Assembly (NCBI RefSeq): GCF_035222375.1
Contig: NC_085889.1
Span: 1,426,001 to 1,490,000 of the forward strand
Direction: 5' to 3'
Source: Podospora pseudocomata
Taxonomy: Eukaryota > Ascomycota > Sordariomycetes > Sordariales > Podosporaceae
DNA length: 64,000 bases
Shown: positions 53,645-64,000 of the stretch, in pieces
How positions within the stretch are numbered: position 1 is the stretch's first letter
Layout of the letters: the number at the start of each line of letters is the position of its first letter
The notes under the pieces: generated by a model
What the model was told of the DNA's origin: nothing
The model's input: the letters and a program-made list of their open reading frames with translations, nothing else
The model's database searches: none
Translations under genes and position numbers: made by a program

Positions 53645-55346
53645 GTCGGCTCTTTCGACTGGATGGCTTTTTCTTGTGTGGCAGGATGGAATCTACAACA
53701 CCAACGGCGACGGTGTGCGTGATGCTTGGGTTTTGGTATTGGGACAATTGCGAGGGGGAGTAGATGGGACGATGCTGCAGGATGACTCTGGGACAGGTCC
53801 AAAGTTTGAAGCAAGCAGTGGCGTGAAAAGAAAACCTTTCACGCGTCACACTGGCGAAAAGAACCTTGGAATCTTTCGGACGTCCTGGCGTGGAGGCGTC
53901 GCCACAATTGCTCTTTTCTCCACCACCGGATTTTCCAGTTGTCGACTGACCTTGTTGATAAATTCCGCACCACCGCCATAATTCACTTGGTGATTAGAAC
54001 AACAAAGCATTGGATGGCCCTTACAGCAGCATACCCTTTTCTCTAGCGGCAGGTAGGTAGGTAGGTGCCTTACCGCTCACTCAAAGAGATGGAATTTGTT
54101 TCAGTCTTGATCAGAGAAAGCCGGGAGTCCGGATGGGACTTTGAAACTTTATTTCTCACGAGATAAGACGCAGCATCAAAGTCAACCTACCTTATCTTTG
54201 CCCCTTCCCCATATGCTTTTGCCTTTTGTTCACCTAATTCAAGCAGCTGACATTCAAAACAAGCCAGGTATTACGCAACACACCTCTTTCATGTCAGGTT
54301 AAGCGTAACTTCAAGCAACATGCCTTCAACATACGGTTCGGGCATGCGTTATACCCACCCATGATCCCGAGGTTGACTTCCTTTTGCTTTGGAGCACCAA
54401 AGTATTGGAAAAAGAGGTTTAACTCAACTCACCAGTTGTTGCGTCTTTGGGGTTAGGGTTTGCGGTGCAATTCCTAAACCATGTTGATGTTCAAGTTCTA
54501 GCATAGCTGAGGCTCTGCTCGGTGAAGCATTCAAGACATGCATAATAATTCACATATCTATTCAATGCCACGGTCCCAATAGACTCCTGCCACGACGGCA
54601 ACATTGTTGTCTTGATTCTGGAATAAAATGCCTCTACCCTGATAACCTGGAACGTTGGGCAGCGCTGTTCTTGTGCGCTATGCGCGCTTCATCCCGCAGC
54701 ACCTGCATGTGCATGCTGTCAGGCTCCTATGAGAATAACCCGTAGACCTACGACAAGGGTCATGCAGCACGAGGTCATGTGCTGCAGGGACTGTTACACA
54801 CTCTTGCCAAGACAGGACGACACATATGACAGTTTTTCTACAGGCTGGCTCACGGCTAGCGTCATTTGGCTATAAATCACTCTCAAAGATGCACTTCTGT
54901 GCGTACCGTAGGGTATCGATGATTGGAAAACTCTTGATACCCGTGGCGCTGCAAGAAATGCTGTCAGAGACTATGAACCCAAAACTTTGGGACCAGTGAA
55001 GACTGTGCCTTGTTTTTTCTTCTTTTTCGCATGCTCGTGACCATCTGTAGGGTGGAGGATTCGAAGAGTTGTTGACGTTTACTCTATGCTGGATGCCTAA
55101 TTTCTTGAGAATGGCTGCCCTAGGACGCCGGCCTGGCCGTTCAAGGGTTGAAAGAAGAGTGTAATTCTAGAGGCTCTGCTTTGCTATCTACCCCTGATAT
55201 AATGACCTGTCAGTTGACAAAAGGACCTTTTAGACTTGCTTCTAGTAGCACCAACCTTTGGGAGAGCCTTGCATCATACTGCCTTACTCATTCTCACTTT
55301 ACATCAATCACAAACCTCCTGCTGAACTACCACCTCTACCAACAAA
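53645..55346. other. Intergenic, about 1.7 kb
   Basis: No gene was recognised. A TAGG tetranucleotide repeat lies near 54050. The last 200 bp before the HET gene probably carry its promoter and leader (C/T- and A-rich near 55290-55340). Short frames have no motif. Confidence 0.4.
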
Positions 55347-58177
55347 ATGGGCTACTTCAGCAGAGTCTTGCGCAAGTGCAAGAAAGCATGCAAGAGCGCA
55401 GTGTCCGCTGTGGCCGAGACGGTAGCAGCCCCCGTTGTTCGACATGTCACCAAGAAGATCGTGCGCCGCATGAACGAGGCCTCACGCGCCATCACCTACT
55501 CAGTCATCTCAATTCCCACCCATGTCGTCTCCGCCGCCCAAGCCATTGCCTTCCCGATCGTTGTTGTGTCCTCCCCCGTCATCCGCAAGGGCACCGCTGT
55601 CATCGACAAGATACACTCTTGGGCTTTCCGGAAGATTGCCAAACCCCTATACAAGAACGCTGCTCTCCCTATTCTACGACACCTTCGCCCATCATTCTTC
55701 CACAAGGTCATCGCCCCTGCCATGTACAAGGTCGCTAAGGCGCTCGATCGCGCCATTGGAAGACCACTTGCCAATGGGATTATCCACTTGCAGCCAGTGA
55801 CCCGGGACATTTTTGGCCTTGCTGCGCAGAACATCATGGCCCGAGTTGCTCGAGATTTGGGCCAGTCTACTGAGCAAGGGAAGAGGCCTTCAAAGAAAGA
55901 TACTGTCGAGGAGGTCCTGGACCCTTCTGTCAAACCCATTTATCCTCCTGCGGAACCAGGACGTGAGTCCAGACGGGTAAGCTTTGCTAAGCCTGCACCT
56001 GAAGAGCCTTCGCCGCAGGATTTGGTTCAGCTCATTGTGGAGAGATTCGGGGTCGCGCCCGAGAGCCGCATGGGCAACATTTTGGCGGATTTTATTCTCT
56101 TCAGTGGCGGTGGGAATGAGGCCGCCTCCTTTGCTTCGTTATGCAGACGGTGCCAAGGTCACCAATTCCACACTGGATCACGTCCTTCCGATGCTTCGCC
56201 ACCTGACAGTCGCACAGTTCATGAGCTTCTTGAATCGATTCGAGCTGGTTGTCACATGTGCTCATTGATTCATGAGTCTTTGGCTTCGCCGGTAGATGGG
56301 AGCTTGCTGGGTGAAAAGATCCTTGTTGAGACGTGGGTCGCACCAGGGCAGCGGGATAGTGGTCTCGGATTTGTTGGCCGGGTGAAGGTCAGGTCGGAGG
56401 AAAAGGAGGCCTATCTCTCCTTCATGTCATATGGTAAGCATGGCTCAAAATCTCAACAAAATTTTGTATCTCGGATGGATCGCTAACAATCTCACACACA
56501 GTCCCTGTGGAGGATGAGAATCTGGCTGACCTGATCAAGGCGTACCTATCTCCTGAGACTGACCACTCTGTTTTGCTCGACTATTTGAGCACCTGGCAGA
56601 AAACATGCAAGGAGACTCACGATCATTGCAACAATCGCTTGATCGAAGACCCCAAGAACGTCCGGTTCAAGTTCAAGGCCCCCTTCAGACTGGTTGACAT
56701 CATTGACGAGAAGATTGAAGACAACGCTGAAGAGACGCTAGAGTATGTTGCTCTGAGTTACACATGGGGTGACATCACTCCAGATGGCAAGAAGCTTCAA
56801 AAGCCCACTCTTCAGAGCAATATCCACAGCCGCAAGCACACCCAAGGGTTGGCAGCCGTCCTCGGCTCAGAGACACTGCCTGCCGTGTACAGGGACACCG
56901 TCCAAATCGCCCGCCGGCTCGGGTACCGCTACATCTGGGTCGATGCTTGGTGCAACATCCAAGACGACACCCTCGACCTCGAAGCCCAAATCGCCAACAT
57001 GGGGTACATCTTCCAAAACGCCGACCTCACGATCGGCGCCGGCACCGGACGAGCGAAGACTTCTTCCTTGTTCTCTCATCAGCAACCCCCACCCCAACCC
57101 TTCCTTATCCGCACCACCATCGACGGGCAACCACACCCGGTGATCATCTCCCGCCAACTCGAACCAACCCCCTCCATCCTCGACACCCGCCTCTGGACCT
57201 TCCAAGAACAACTCCTCTCCCGCCGCACAGTAGAATTCGGCCCAACCCACACCACCTGGCGGTGCACCCAAGAAACCGCCTCCTCCCTCCCCGTCTCCGT
57301 GTCCTCCCAGCCTTACCCATCAACCCCCGACCCCAACGACACCCACGAAGTCACCACCTCCACCACCAACCTCCACTCCTGGATCCGCACCACCGCCTCC
57401 CTCCCTCCTGGGCCCCGCCCAAAGTATGATCAACGATTCGCCTCAGCCTGGTACTCCGCCGTGCGCAACTACACCACCCGCAGCTTCTCCAACCGAGAAG
57501 ACCAGCTCCCTGCCATAATCGGGGTCGCCTCCGTCATAGCCCGACACACAGGCTGGCACCACCTCGCCGGCCTCTGGAAGGAGGACATTCCCTACTGTCT
57601 GGCCTGGTACAGGAACAAAACCCCCGCTCGGGAGGACAGTCTCTCCACCACAAGGCACGAGGCAGACTGCGCGCCGTCTTGGTCGTGGGCTGCTCGGGCC
57701 AACGGTCCGGTGTCCTTCTGGCCGAGGGGGGATGTGCAGCATGCTCTTGTCAAGTTTGTTCGTTCTGGCTGGGCTTGGCCTTCAAAACGGGATGTGCAGA
57801 GACGGGTGGTGCTTGCTGGGGAGGTGGTCGAGGGAAAGTGTGGGACGGTGGTGGGGGAGGAGGATTATGACTGGGTTGGGAGGGCGGATGGGGGAAATGT
57901 TACGCCTGTGGAGGTAGATGGGCTTAGGGTTGGGTATGCCATGCTGGATGCGCCGATGGATTTGAGGGAGATTAGCATCTTGCTGCTCTTCACGCTGAGG
58001 CCGGAGGGGGGGCTTGGAGCTTGGGGGTTGGGGATGGCGTTGACGAGGGTGATTCAGGGGGGTACCTGTTGGTATAAGAGGGAGGGGTTGGTCGTGTTGA
58101 CGAGTGAGGTGGGGACAGGGTGGGATTACAATGACTTTGATGAGGATGATGATGAGCATAAGATTATTGTTGCTTAG
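55347..58177 (+). CDS. HET-domain protein with an unusual N-terminal extension, 920 aa
   Basis: Two exons, 55347-56433 and 56502-58177, in phase across a 68-nt intron with GCTAAC branch point. Residues 1-165 alternate cationic and hydrophobic segments (MGYFSRVLRKCKKACK, SVISIPTHVVSAAQAIAFPIVVVSSPVI) and are not part of the usual HET protein. A cysteine-rich region follows (LCRRCQGHQFH, then AGCHMCSLI), as in many HET proteins. The HET domain starts at about 443 (YVALSYTWGD) and includes YRDTVQIARRLGYRYIWVDA, then DLEAQIANMGYIF. HET proteins control heterokaryon incompatibility and cell death in Pezizomycotina. This copy looks whole. The function of the extension is unknown; membrane association is inferred. 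Confidence 0.85.
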
Positions 58178-59298
58178 TTCATCCCTCTTGTTGGGATGTT
58201 GCTGTTGGGGAGTCAACTTGAGATGATGATGGGAAGAGGGCAGGGCGGCAAGGTGAATCGTGCAGAGGAGTTGGGTGGTTGAACTTAGCCCTGGAAGTGT
58301 TTGTAACTTGGCATTTAGTTTCCTACCTATGTTGTAGCACCTCATGTATGGCAAGTTGTATCATTGGACCAGTATCGTTACACAGATGCACAAGAGACGG
58401 GAACGGACTGTAAATGTGCTCTTCAAAACGTCGGACCGGAGTATGTTGATCTAACTGTCCAGCCCTGCGTCTTTGACCTTGGCGACAACACGGTACCAGA
58501 TTGAACTCTACATCGATCTTCATCATCAACCATAAGTCTAGAGCCCTCCATGCACCTTCCGGGTCTATCGATCTCGATCTCTCGCTACCCACTACCCCTT
58601 CCACCTCTGCATCGTCATAACCTCTCGCACCGGTGACCCAATCCAGCCATCACCAATCTATCTCTACTCATCAGGTAATTGCTTACTTGTGTCTCACATC
58701 CTTCCCCGTTTTAACATGACACAAAGACGCAGATCCCCTCTTTCGGTACCACGTCGTTGAGCATCTCGCCCCAGACTCAGCCGCAGTCCTGGGGCTGGGC
58801 AGATCATCGTCGATATTAGGCGGCACCTGAGCTGGGTAAGGTTTAGCGAATGGGCAGAGAGGGCACCAATCACTCAACCGCAATAGACGACTGAGCTTCC
58901 GCGTTGATGTAGGCATATCTTGGTGTTTTGAGAAAACAGTTTGGAAAAAGAAAAGATTGTGACATAATGACTTTGGGCTTTCACGGCGGGATGGGGCGGA
59001 TGGATGTTGAGCCGGGAGTTGAGGGGTTGGGAGATCTTGACTCGGGCTGTGACCGAGTACGAGAACGGGACTGAGGACGATGAGGTGAATGAAGGGGTGA
59101 AGGGGTAGAAATGGTGTATATAAACCCTGTGATGTCCTCATCGATTTAGAGAGGAAGTTCTTTATCAGCTTCAGACTACAATCAAGCAACACAACCAAGT
59201 ACAACTCAGATTAGGTACACTTACAAGACCTCTCACCGGTAAGTTCTTCGCCCCATATTTATTCCTCTGGCTCAATACTGACTCCTATCCCCCAGAAA
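58178..59298. other. Intergenic, about 1.1 kb, with promoter and leader of the small secreted protein
   Basis: A minus-strand frame at 58683-59204 overlaps the promoter of the next gene and has no motif, so it was not accepted. A TATA box and a 5' UTR intron (59239-59295; GTAAGT to CCCCAG with TACTGAC) precede the ATG at 59299. Confidence 0.5.
59117..59124 (+). promoter_or_regulatory. TATA box of the small secreted-protein gene
   Basis: TATATAAA lies about 180 bp upstream of the ATG, or about 125 bp upstream of it once the 57-nt 5' UTR intron is removed. It fits a strong fungal promoter. Confidence 0.6.
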
Positions 59299-59649
59299 AT
59301 GAAGGTCTCCACCGTCATCGCTATCCCCGTCGCGTTCGCCATCGGCGCCTCAGCCCAGCTGGCCCAGTGCCAGGCTGCCTGCCGCGGTGGCGAGGAAGCC
59401 GTCAACCGTTTTTGTCGCGGTCTCAGAGATGCTCGGCTCCGTGCTGGGTGCTGGGCCCTTGCCCTGGCTGTCGGATCTCCTGCTGGACAGACTGCCTGCC
59501 TCAACTGGTGCTACTGGCAGTACGGAGCCCTCAAGCGCGACGTTTTGGATGTCTTGGAGGCTCGCAACGAGGTTTCGCTTGCCGGTGATTTTGCTTTGAC
59601 TGGATTGGAGGCTGAGAAGCGTGCTGTTGAGGTGGAGTGGACTGCCTAA
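59299..59649 (+). CDS. Small secreted cysteine-containing protein, 116 aa
   Basis: A single coding exon preceded by a leader intron. Residues 1-19 form a signal peptide (STVIAIPVAFAIGASAQ). The mature part has six cysteines within about 50 residues (AQCQAACR, NRFC, AGCW, TACLNWC), spaced as in a helical disulfide hairpin. A KR dipeptide at LKRDV and another at EKRAV are possible Kex2 sites, so the C-terminal part may be released. The leader and strong TATA box suggest high or induced expression. No family was recognised; an effector or wall role is inference. Confidence 0.75.
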   Translation: MKVSTVIAIPVAFAIGASAQLAQCQAACRGGEEAVNRFCRGLRDARLRAGCWALALAVGSPAGQTACLNWCYWQYGALKRDVLDVLEARNEVSLAGDFALTGLEAEKRAVEVEWTA

Positions 59650-59993
59650 GGTCATGTTACAGGGAGCATTGGGGGTGATGCAGTTGGAAAGCAAGCAAGA
59701 CAGCGGGATGTTCTTGCCTCGTGAGAATCTGTAGTTCTAGCTGTATCCTCAATCAAAGCTATTTATCCTGTGTATTGAACCAAGCATTCCCTTTGACCCC
59801 CCTAGTCCGTAGGTCTGGAAGAAATAAAGACCCACCACCCGTCTGCCCTTTTCCTACTCGACAGCTCGATCATGACATCTGAGTGGTCATCAAGCATTTG
59901 TCTGGGACAGGCCATACATGTGCCACGTGGGCAATCACCCCTCGGACAGGTTTCGATTGGGAGCGTACGCTCCACATCCGTTGTAAACTCCAA
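59650..59993. other. Intergenic, about 340 bp
   Basis: Converging 3' ends of the small secreted-protein gene and of the HET relic. No feature seen. Confidence 0.4.
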
Positions 59994-61499
59994 CTAGTCT
60001 CTGCCCTTCCATGAGGGGATATTAGTGTAAAGCCGTGTTTCTATGTGAGCCACACTTGGGATCACAACAAGCATGAAGGATTTCCCTTGCTCATTAGAAT
60101 ACAGCAATGAAAAGGGCTTTAGGCCGTCCAGCCAAGGACTAACCGAAAGATACCAGCGAGCCTCGTCGCCATTCTGATCCCACCGACCAAAAAAGTCTCG
60201 CGGCACACTGACATCAGCTATGATAAAGATGGTGGACGATTGGATCAGGCCCTTGATCGTAATCATATGGGACAAATTCGGCGTCAATCTCAGCCCGGTT
60301 TCCCAATTTGACTCGGAGCTGAAACCGACGCCGTTTCGTACCAAGGTAATCGCCATGGGAAGAGCCTCATGCATGAGCTGCATTGTGGCTGTCGCTCTTT
60401 GTTCCCACCGATCAAGTCCTTCTTGATAAAAGCTGGTGAGGATTCCTGGAGATATCTCCATGAAATCCAAGCACGAACTAGCCCTACCCACATCACTTGC
60501 GGCTGCACAGTTGAGCAACACCGTAAGTATGTTAGAGTCACCTGAAGGGTCTCGAAATGCCATAACGGTCATTTCGATTCGCTTTTTGTTCACTGAGATA
60601 TTTCGGGCCACGATGCCCTTGAGGTTCTGCGAGCTGTACGGCCAGCTGCCAGCAACCACGTTGCTGCTGTTTTTAAAGTTCCTGGGTTCGTAAGCCAGGA
60701 TGGATCTTTCGATTCCGCCGTAGTAGAATATGGAATCATCTTCAATATCTTTGAGAATCTCTTCTTGAAGTCTCTGAAAGGCCCGGTGGCCCTCTCCGTA
60801 TAAGAGTAGCATGTTGATGTCAAAGATACCCAAAAGACAATATGCCATGCCTTCGATGCGGGTGGTGATTCGTTCAGCCGCTCAAGACATCTTCTGAGCA
60901 GCGCTGAAATATGGATAGGTTTCCGGAGATGAAAAACCCGTGGTGGATGCGCGTAATATCGACAATAAGTTCCAGGAGGCCGTGCCTTGAACCTATCTCT
61001 TGCCAGTCTGAAGCAAAGAAGTATACGACTGGAGGAGCGATAAGTTCTTGAAGCGTCCAACCACGGGTGAACCATCGAGAAAGCCCGAAGCCACTCTCTT
61101 TGGCACGGTGGTCATCGTCGTGATTGACGTCGCTCAGGTAGGCATAGCAGACCTGAGCTTCGCGATACCACCGAAACATGGAGTTGATGGCCTCTGAGAG
61201 CTCGGCCGAGCTTGATTTGTCGATGCAACAAGTGTCAATCCACCATGACATGATGTTAACGACCAGTATTGACAGTCGTTGAGAGGGTATGTACTCACAG
61301 TGTACTTGAATCCATCCTTGACAGCTTGTCCAACCGCTCCCTTCACCTTGGCAAACCCGTCTCTCCTCTCTGCGGTCCCATTCTTAATGTCCTGGAACAG
61401 CACCTCGTCACTTTCCCACGTGTGTGAAATGATAGCGTAAACAGGAATTTTATCGTAAAAGGTCTCAAGATTGAGCGTCTCTGTGTTGAGGAGACGCAT
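59994..61499 (-). pseudogene. Broken HET-domain gene (HET-E/HET-D-like)
   Basis: The minus strand opens with ATG at 61499 (MRLLNTETLNLETF), a beginning typical of HET-D/HET-E-like proteins, followed by HTWESDEVLFQD and, in a second exon after a recognisable intron, WWIDTCCIDKSSSAELSEAINSM (given here by its ends only) and RGWTLQELIAP. The downstream part has AYCLLGIFDINMLLLYGEG, the hallmark that ends the HET domain. No NACHT or WD repeats follow. The gene is broken, with about two breaks, and is reported as a fossil of this family. Confidence 0.75.
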
Positions 61500-61822
61500 C
61501 ACGTCTGGACTGCCCAGGCAGCAAAGGTTGCGTGACGCTAGAACATGTAATGGAAGGCACTCGACTGATAGGCTCCTGCTTGAACCGGGACAACAGTTTG
61601 ACGAATCCCGCACTTACCCCTGAAGGTGGCGGTGCGCAGGAAGGCACTTTGCCGGGCGTTTCGCGATACACAAGGCTGGGCGAGGCCTAATGTTATTGGT
61701 GGGAATTACACGATAACTGCATATCTGCTTAGCAATGGTATATACATTTCAGCAATCTCTAAGCACATACAATCTTCTATATACAACTCAGTAAACACCG
61801 AAACCCCGTTCGATCTTGTTGA
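61500..61822. other. Intergenic, about 320 bp
   Basis: 5' flank of the broken HET gene and 3' flank of the aspartic-protease-like gene. No feature seen. Confidence 0.4.
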
Positions 61823-63778
61823 TCATGGCCTATATGGAGGAGGAGCCTCGTCTGGCTCTTCCTTGTACACAGGTGGTGTCGCCACTCTGTTCGAAGTCGG
61901 AGCCGCCGCTGGCGGTGAGGCCGTAGTAGCAACTGGCCGTGAAGCCGTAGCAGCAGCTGGCCGTGAATCTCGGCCACCAGCTGTCCCATTCTCAGATCGT
62001 ATAAGCTCCCGATCCAGCTCCGCGAGCTTCGCTCTCCGTTTATGCCGCACATAAAACGCGCACCCCACCGTGATCACCACCAGACAGCCCGCCACGATCC
62101 CAAGGATGGGCCCAGTCATCTCCCTCCTACCACTGTCCGAGGAGCTGCCCGACACTCCTGTGGGGCCAGTTGGACCTCCTGAACCTGTCGACCCAGATCC
62201 TCGGTCATCGTCATCGCGATTCCAGTTCGACCCAGATCCTCGGTCATCGTCATCGCGATTCCAGTAGCTGGCCCAATACTGAATCCACTCCGCGTCCCTG
62301 TCGTGCTTCCCGGCATGCTCCTGAAATTCAGGGCGGAAACTTATTAACCTCTCCTTGGGGTCAAATACGTCGGGACCAATTGTCTGCGCCATGTAAAACA
62401 AATTGTCGTCGTAGTTGACGCCGAGAAAGGCAGACTGAAGAAAGGCGCGGCCTAGCTTATAGTAGCCCTCCCAAGCTTCTGCTGACTTGCAGGGGAAGTA
62501 CCGAAGTTTCGCGTCAATGCCATTGAGCCGGGTGTCCATTTCGATGTCGAGAAGCCACAGGGGTACCTGGATCGTGAGCGATTTGACCTTGACAGATCCG
62601 GGACTGAACGCGTTCTGCAAGGTAAACCCCATATATGCCGGAGCCTTCATGAGGCGTTTATACCCGGGGTCGGACGTGTCCCACAGCCAAAGCTTGAGCC
62701 TGTCATCCCAGTGAATCGGAAGATCCTTCGCCGCGTTGTCGCAGGTGTTCGGGGGCAGGTATATGTGGGGTATCGTCGGGTCCGGCACAACCAACGCAGC
62801 GCCAGGTATGTGCCCTTCGACTTCAAAAAATTGCCTCCTCTCGGGTGCTGCCGGTCGGGGAAGTTGCAAGAGACTCAAATTGGTCATTCGACTGGACTCG
62901 GATATCTCGCCCATGATGGTCCGGTTGGGGCTCTCGCGGGTGGCCCAGTCAAAGGCAAACCCGTCTCGAGATTTCTCAAAGGAGCCCAATGTTACGTCAC
63001 TCAGGTACAATCGCGGAAGATAGCCCTGATGGACGAACTCGGGCTGGTCCATGGTGTCGAACATGAGAAAGTCCCCCTTTATCCGGTTACTGTCATATCC
63101 TCCCAGGAACATCTTGCCGGGCAACTTCCAGTCCGGTCGTCCCACGTACAGTCCAAAGGAGTTGCTGCGGATTCGGCCGGCGTCTTTGACCTGCTGGATA
63201 ATGCTGCGCGAACCAGGTTCTCCATCTCCAGGGGGCGCAAGAGCAAGCATATCTCCGTGTGTAAACTCGATGGCAATCTCGGCTTCTAGGTACAGCTTGG
63301 AGTGGTTGAGGGCAATAAGAGGGGTTTTGACGTGGAGGAATTCTGTAAGGTTGCCGTTGCCGTATGGCATAGATAGATCCCAGTCCGGCAGCCTGGCACC
63401 CGCTTGGATGGAAGGATCCCAACTTGAGGCAACGTAACCTGTTACCCAGCGATTCTCTCGGTAAAACTCTTCCATCTTCTGGTAGTCAACAACTCTAGTC
63501 CACCAGATTGTTGAGATGTTGGTCCACGGTGAGGGATACATTGGCAAGATAATCTGGTCTTTTGTAATGTTGGACAAATCGTAAGTCCCCAACAGGGTCG
63601 AGAGCTGCTCCCATGGCCCGTTGGTGTTTTCGAGAAAATGTGCGGTCAGTTCTTTTCGTGGAGCAGTCCATTGAAGCTTTTCGACGAGGATCTCGGTGGT
63701 GTCCTGGCAGCATCCTGATTGCACCAGGGCAAGTAGGGCTACAAGCAGCTGGATTGCCCGTAGGTTGCGGAAAAGCAT
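61823..63778 (-). CDS. Single-span membrane protein with pepsin-like (A1) ectodomain lacking catalytic motif; two PPxY motifs
   Basis: The start at 63778 (MLFRNLRAIQLLVALLALV) gives a clear signal peptide; an ATG 26 codons earlier would hide it. The ectodomain, residues about 25-500, has the landmark SFGLYVGRPDW...FLGGYD of pepsin-like A1 proteins, but no D-T-G/S-G catalytic motif is present in either expected place. An acidic tandem repeat (NWNRDDDDRGSGS twice) and a Gly/Ser stalk lead to one membrane span (GPILGIVAGCLVVITVGCAF). The tail contains TPPVY and, at the very end, PPPYRP, two PPxY motifs for WW-domain ubiquitin ligases. It may be a pseudo-protease receptor or wall sensor rather than an enzyme. 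Single exon. Confidence 0.75.
   Translation of the reverse strand: MLFRNLRAIQLLVALLALVQSGCCQDTTEILVEKLQWTAPRKELTAHFLENTNGPWEQLSTLLGTYDLSNITKDQIILPMYPSPWTNISTIWWTRVVDYQKMEEFYRENRWVTGYVASSWDPSIQAGARLPDWDLSMPYGNGNLTEFLHVKTPLIALNHSKLYLEAEIAIEFTHGDMLALAPPGDGEPGSRSIIQQVKDAGRIRSNSFGLYVGRPDWKLPGKMFLGGYDSNRIKGDFLMFDTMDQPEFVHQGYLPRLYLSDVTLGSFEKSRDGFAFDWATRESPNRTIMGEISESSRMTNLSLLQLPRPAAPERRQFFEVEGHIPGAALVVPDPTIPHIYLPPNTCDNAAKDLPIHWDDRLKLWLWDTSDPGYKRLMKAPAYMGFTLQNAFSPGSVKVKSLTIQVPLWLLDIEMDTRLNGIDAKLRYFPCKSAEAWEGYYKLGRAFLQSAFLGVNYDDNLFYMAQTIGPDVFDPKERLISFRPEFQEHAGKHDRDAEWIQYWASYWNRDDDDRGSGSNWNRDDDDRGSGSTGSGGPTGPTGVSGSSSDSGRREMTGPILGIVAGCLVVITVGCAFYVRHKRRAKLAELDRELIRSENGTAGGRDSRPAAATASRPVATTASPPAAAPTSNRVATPPVYKEEPDEAPPPYRP
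62190..62267 (-). repeat. 39-bp in-frame tandem duplication
   Basis: Two adjacent 39-bp copies, almost identical, encode 13 residues each in the stalk of the aspartic-protease-like protein. The length is a multiple of three, so frame is kept. The near identity suggests a recent event or concerted evolution. Confidence 0.9.
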
Positions 63779-64000
63779 CTTGTAATGCGGCGCCAACAGA
63801 GGCCTAATGTCAGAAAGATGTGGTGTGCAGGACAGACATTCGTTCAGCAGCGACATGTGAGGGAATCAACAGCTTTTGATGTCATCTTCTACTTTCTGCC
63901 TCACGTTCTGGTGACAGACTGCGCCTCAACACTACACAGCGCTATCGTATGACTTGCCAATCAGCAGGTGACCCAAGCATCGCAGCAGGTCCGCAGCAGC
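63779..64000. other. 5' flank of the aspartic-protease-like gene
   Basis: Upstream leader and promoter to the window edge. No further gene start is visible. Confidence 0.3.

Noticed and set aside
58683-59204. 173-codon minus-strand frame
   Set aside because: It covers the TATA box and leader of the adjacent secreted-protein gene, has low-complexity composition and no motif.
1-64000. CRISPR arrays, rRNA genes, riboswitches
   Set aside because: None seen. Tandem repeats in the window are micro- or minisatellites without unique spacers, and no 5S-like or large rRNA segment was found.

Overview
The window looks like nuclear DNA of a filamentous ascomycete, most likely a Sordariomycete close to Sordariales. 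The reasons are short GT-AG introns (about 40-125 nt) with CTAAC-like branch points, a Tad-type LINE fragment, a Fot1/pogo relic, TAGG tetranucleotide runs, and many proteins of families typical of moulds (2EXR, HET, NACHT-ankyrin, MirB-type siderophore transporter, AA1-like secreted protein). No ribosomal, organellar or bacterial features were seen. All gene models were read by eye; the intron joins keep frame, but none has been checked against transcripts.

Region 1 (1-14.1 kb) is rich in innate-immunity-like genes: a 5'-incomplete 2EXR gene, a seven-exon alpha/beta-hydrolase-NACHT-ankyrin-SPRY gene of about 2172 codons on the minus strand, a 284-aa protein of unknown family, and a seven-exon protein with a C-terminal subtilisin (S8) domain, divergent from the 284-aa gene. 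The large NACHT gene has kept its frame across seven exons, yet has lost the signature residues of the hydrolase nucleophile elbow and of both Walker motifs.

Region 2 (14.1-34.7 kb) is accessory and decayed. It holds two small secreted cysteine-rich proteins, a membrane protein ending in PPxY, and an intact F-box gene. It also holds relics of an alpha/beta hydrolase, an F-box gene, an APH-like kinase, a TPR protein and a second 2EXR gene. Mobile DNA here includes a LINE 3' end, a Fot1-like transposase relic carrying a 128-bp LTR-like insertion with a perfect 5-bp target duplication, a captain-like DUF3435 tyrosine-recombinase gene with C2H2 fingers, and a nest of solo LTRs.

Region 3 (34.7-53.7 kb) is calmer and looks like housekeeping or surface functions: a siderophore-type MFS transporter with two consensus iron GATA-factor sites upstream, a kelch protein, a large DUF3433-like membrane protein, an intron-containing tRNA-Ala, a four-span membrane protein, a multi-span membrane protein and a small cysteine-rich protein.

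Region 4 (53.7-64 kb) returns to allorecognition-type content: an intact HET-domain protein with an unusual cationic/hydrophobic N-terminal extension, a small secreted protein, a broken HET gene, and a single-span protein whose ectodomain resembles a pepsin-like protease without its catalytic motif and whose tail carries two PPxY motifs.

Overall the gene content (NLR-like, HET, 2EXR, F-box, secreted small proteins, transposon relics) is that of a fast-evolving accessory segment between more conserved blocks. The observations most worth following up are the pseudo-NLR with SPRY, the captain-like recombinase with its upstream palindromes, the 128-bp insertion, the paired GATA sites, and the 3' G-skew shared by five long reading frames.
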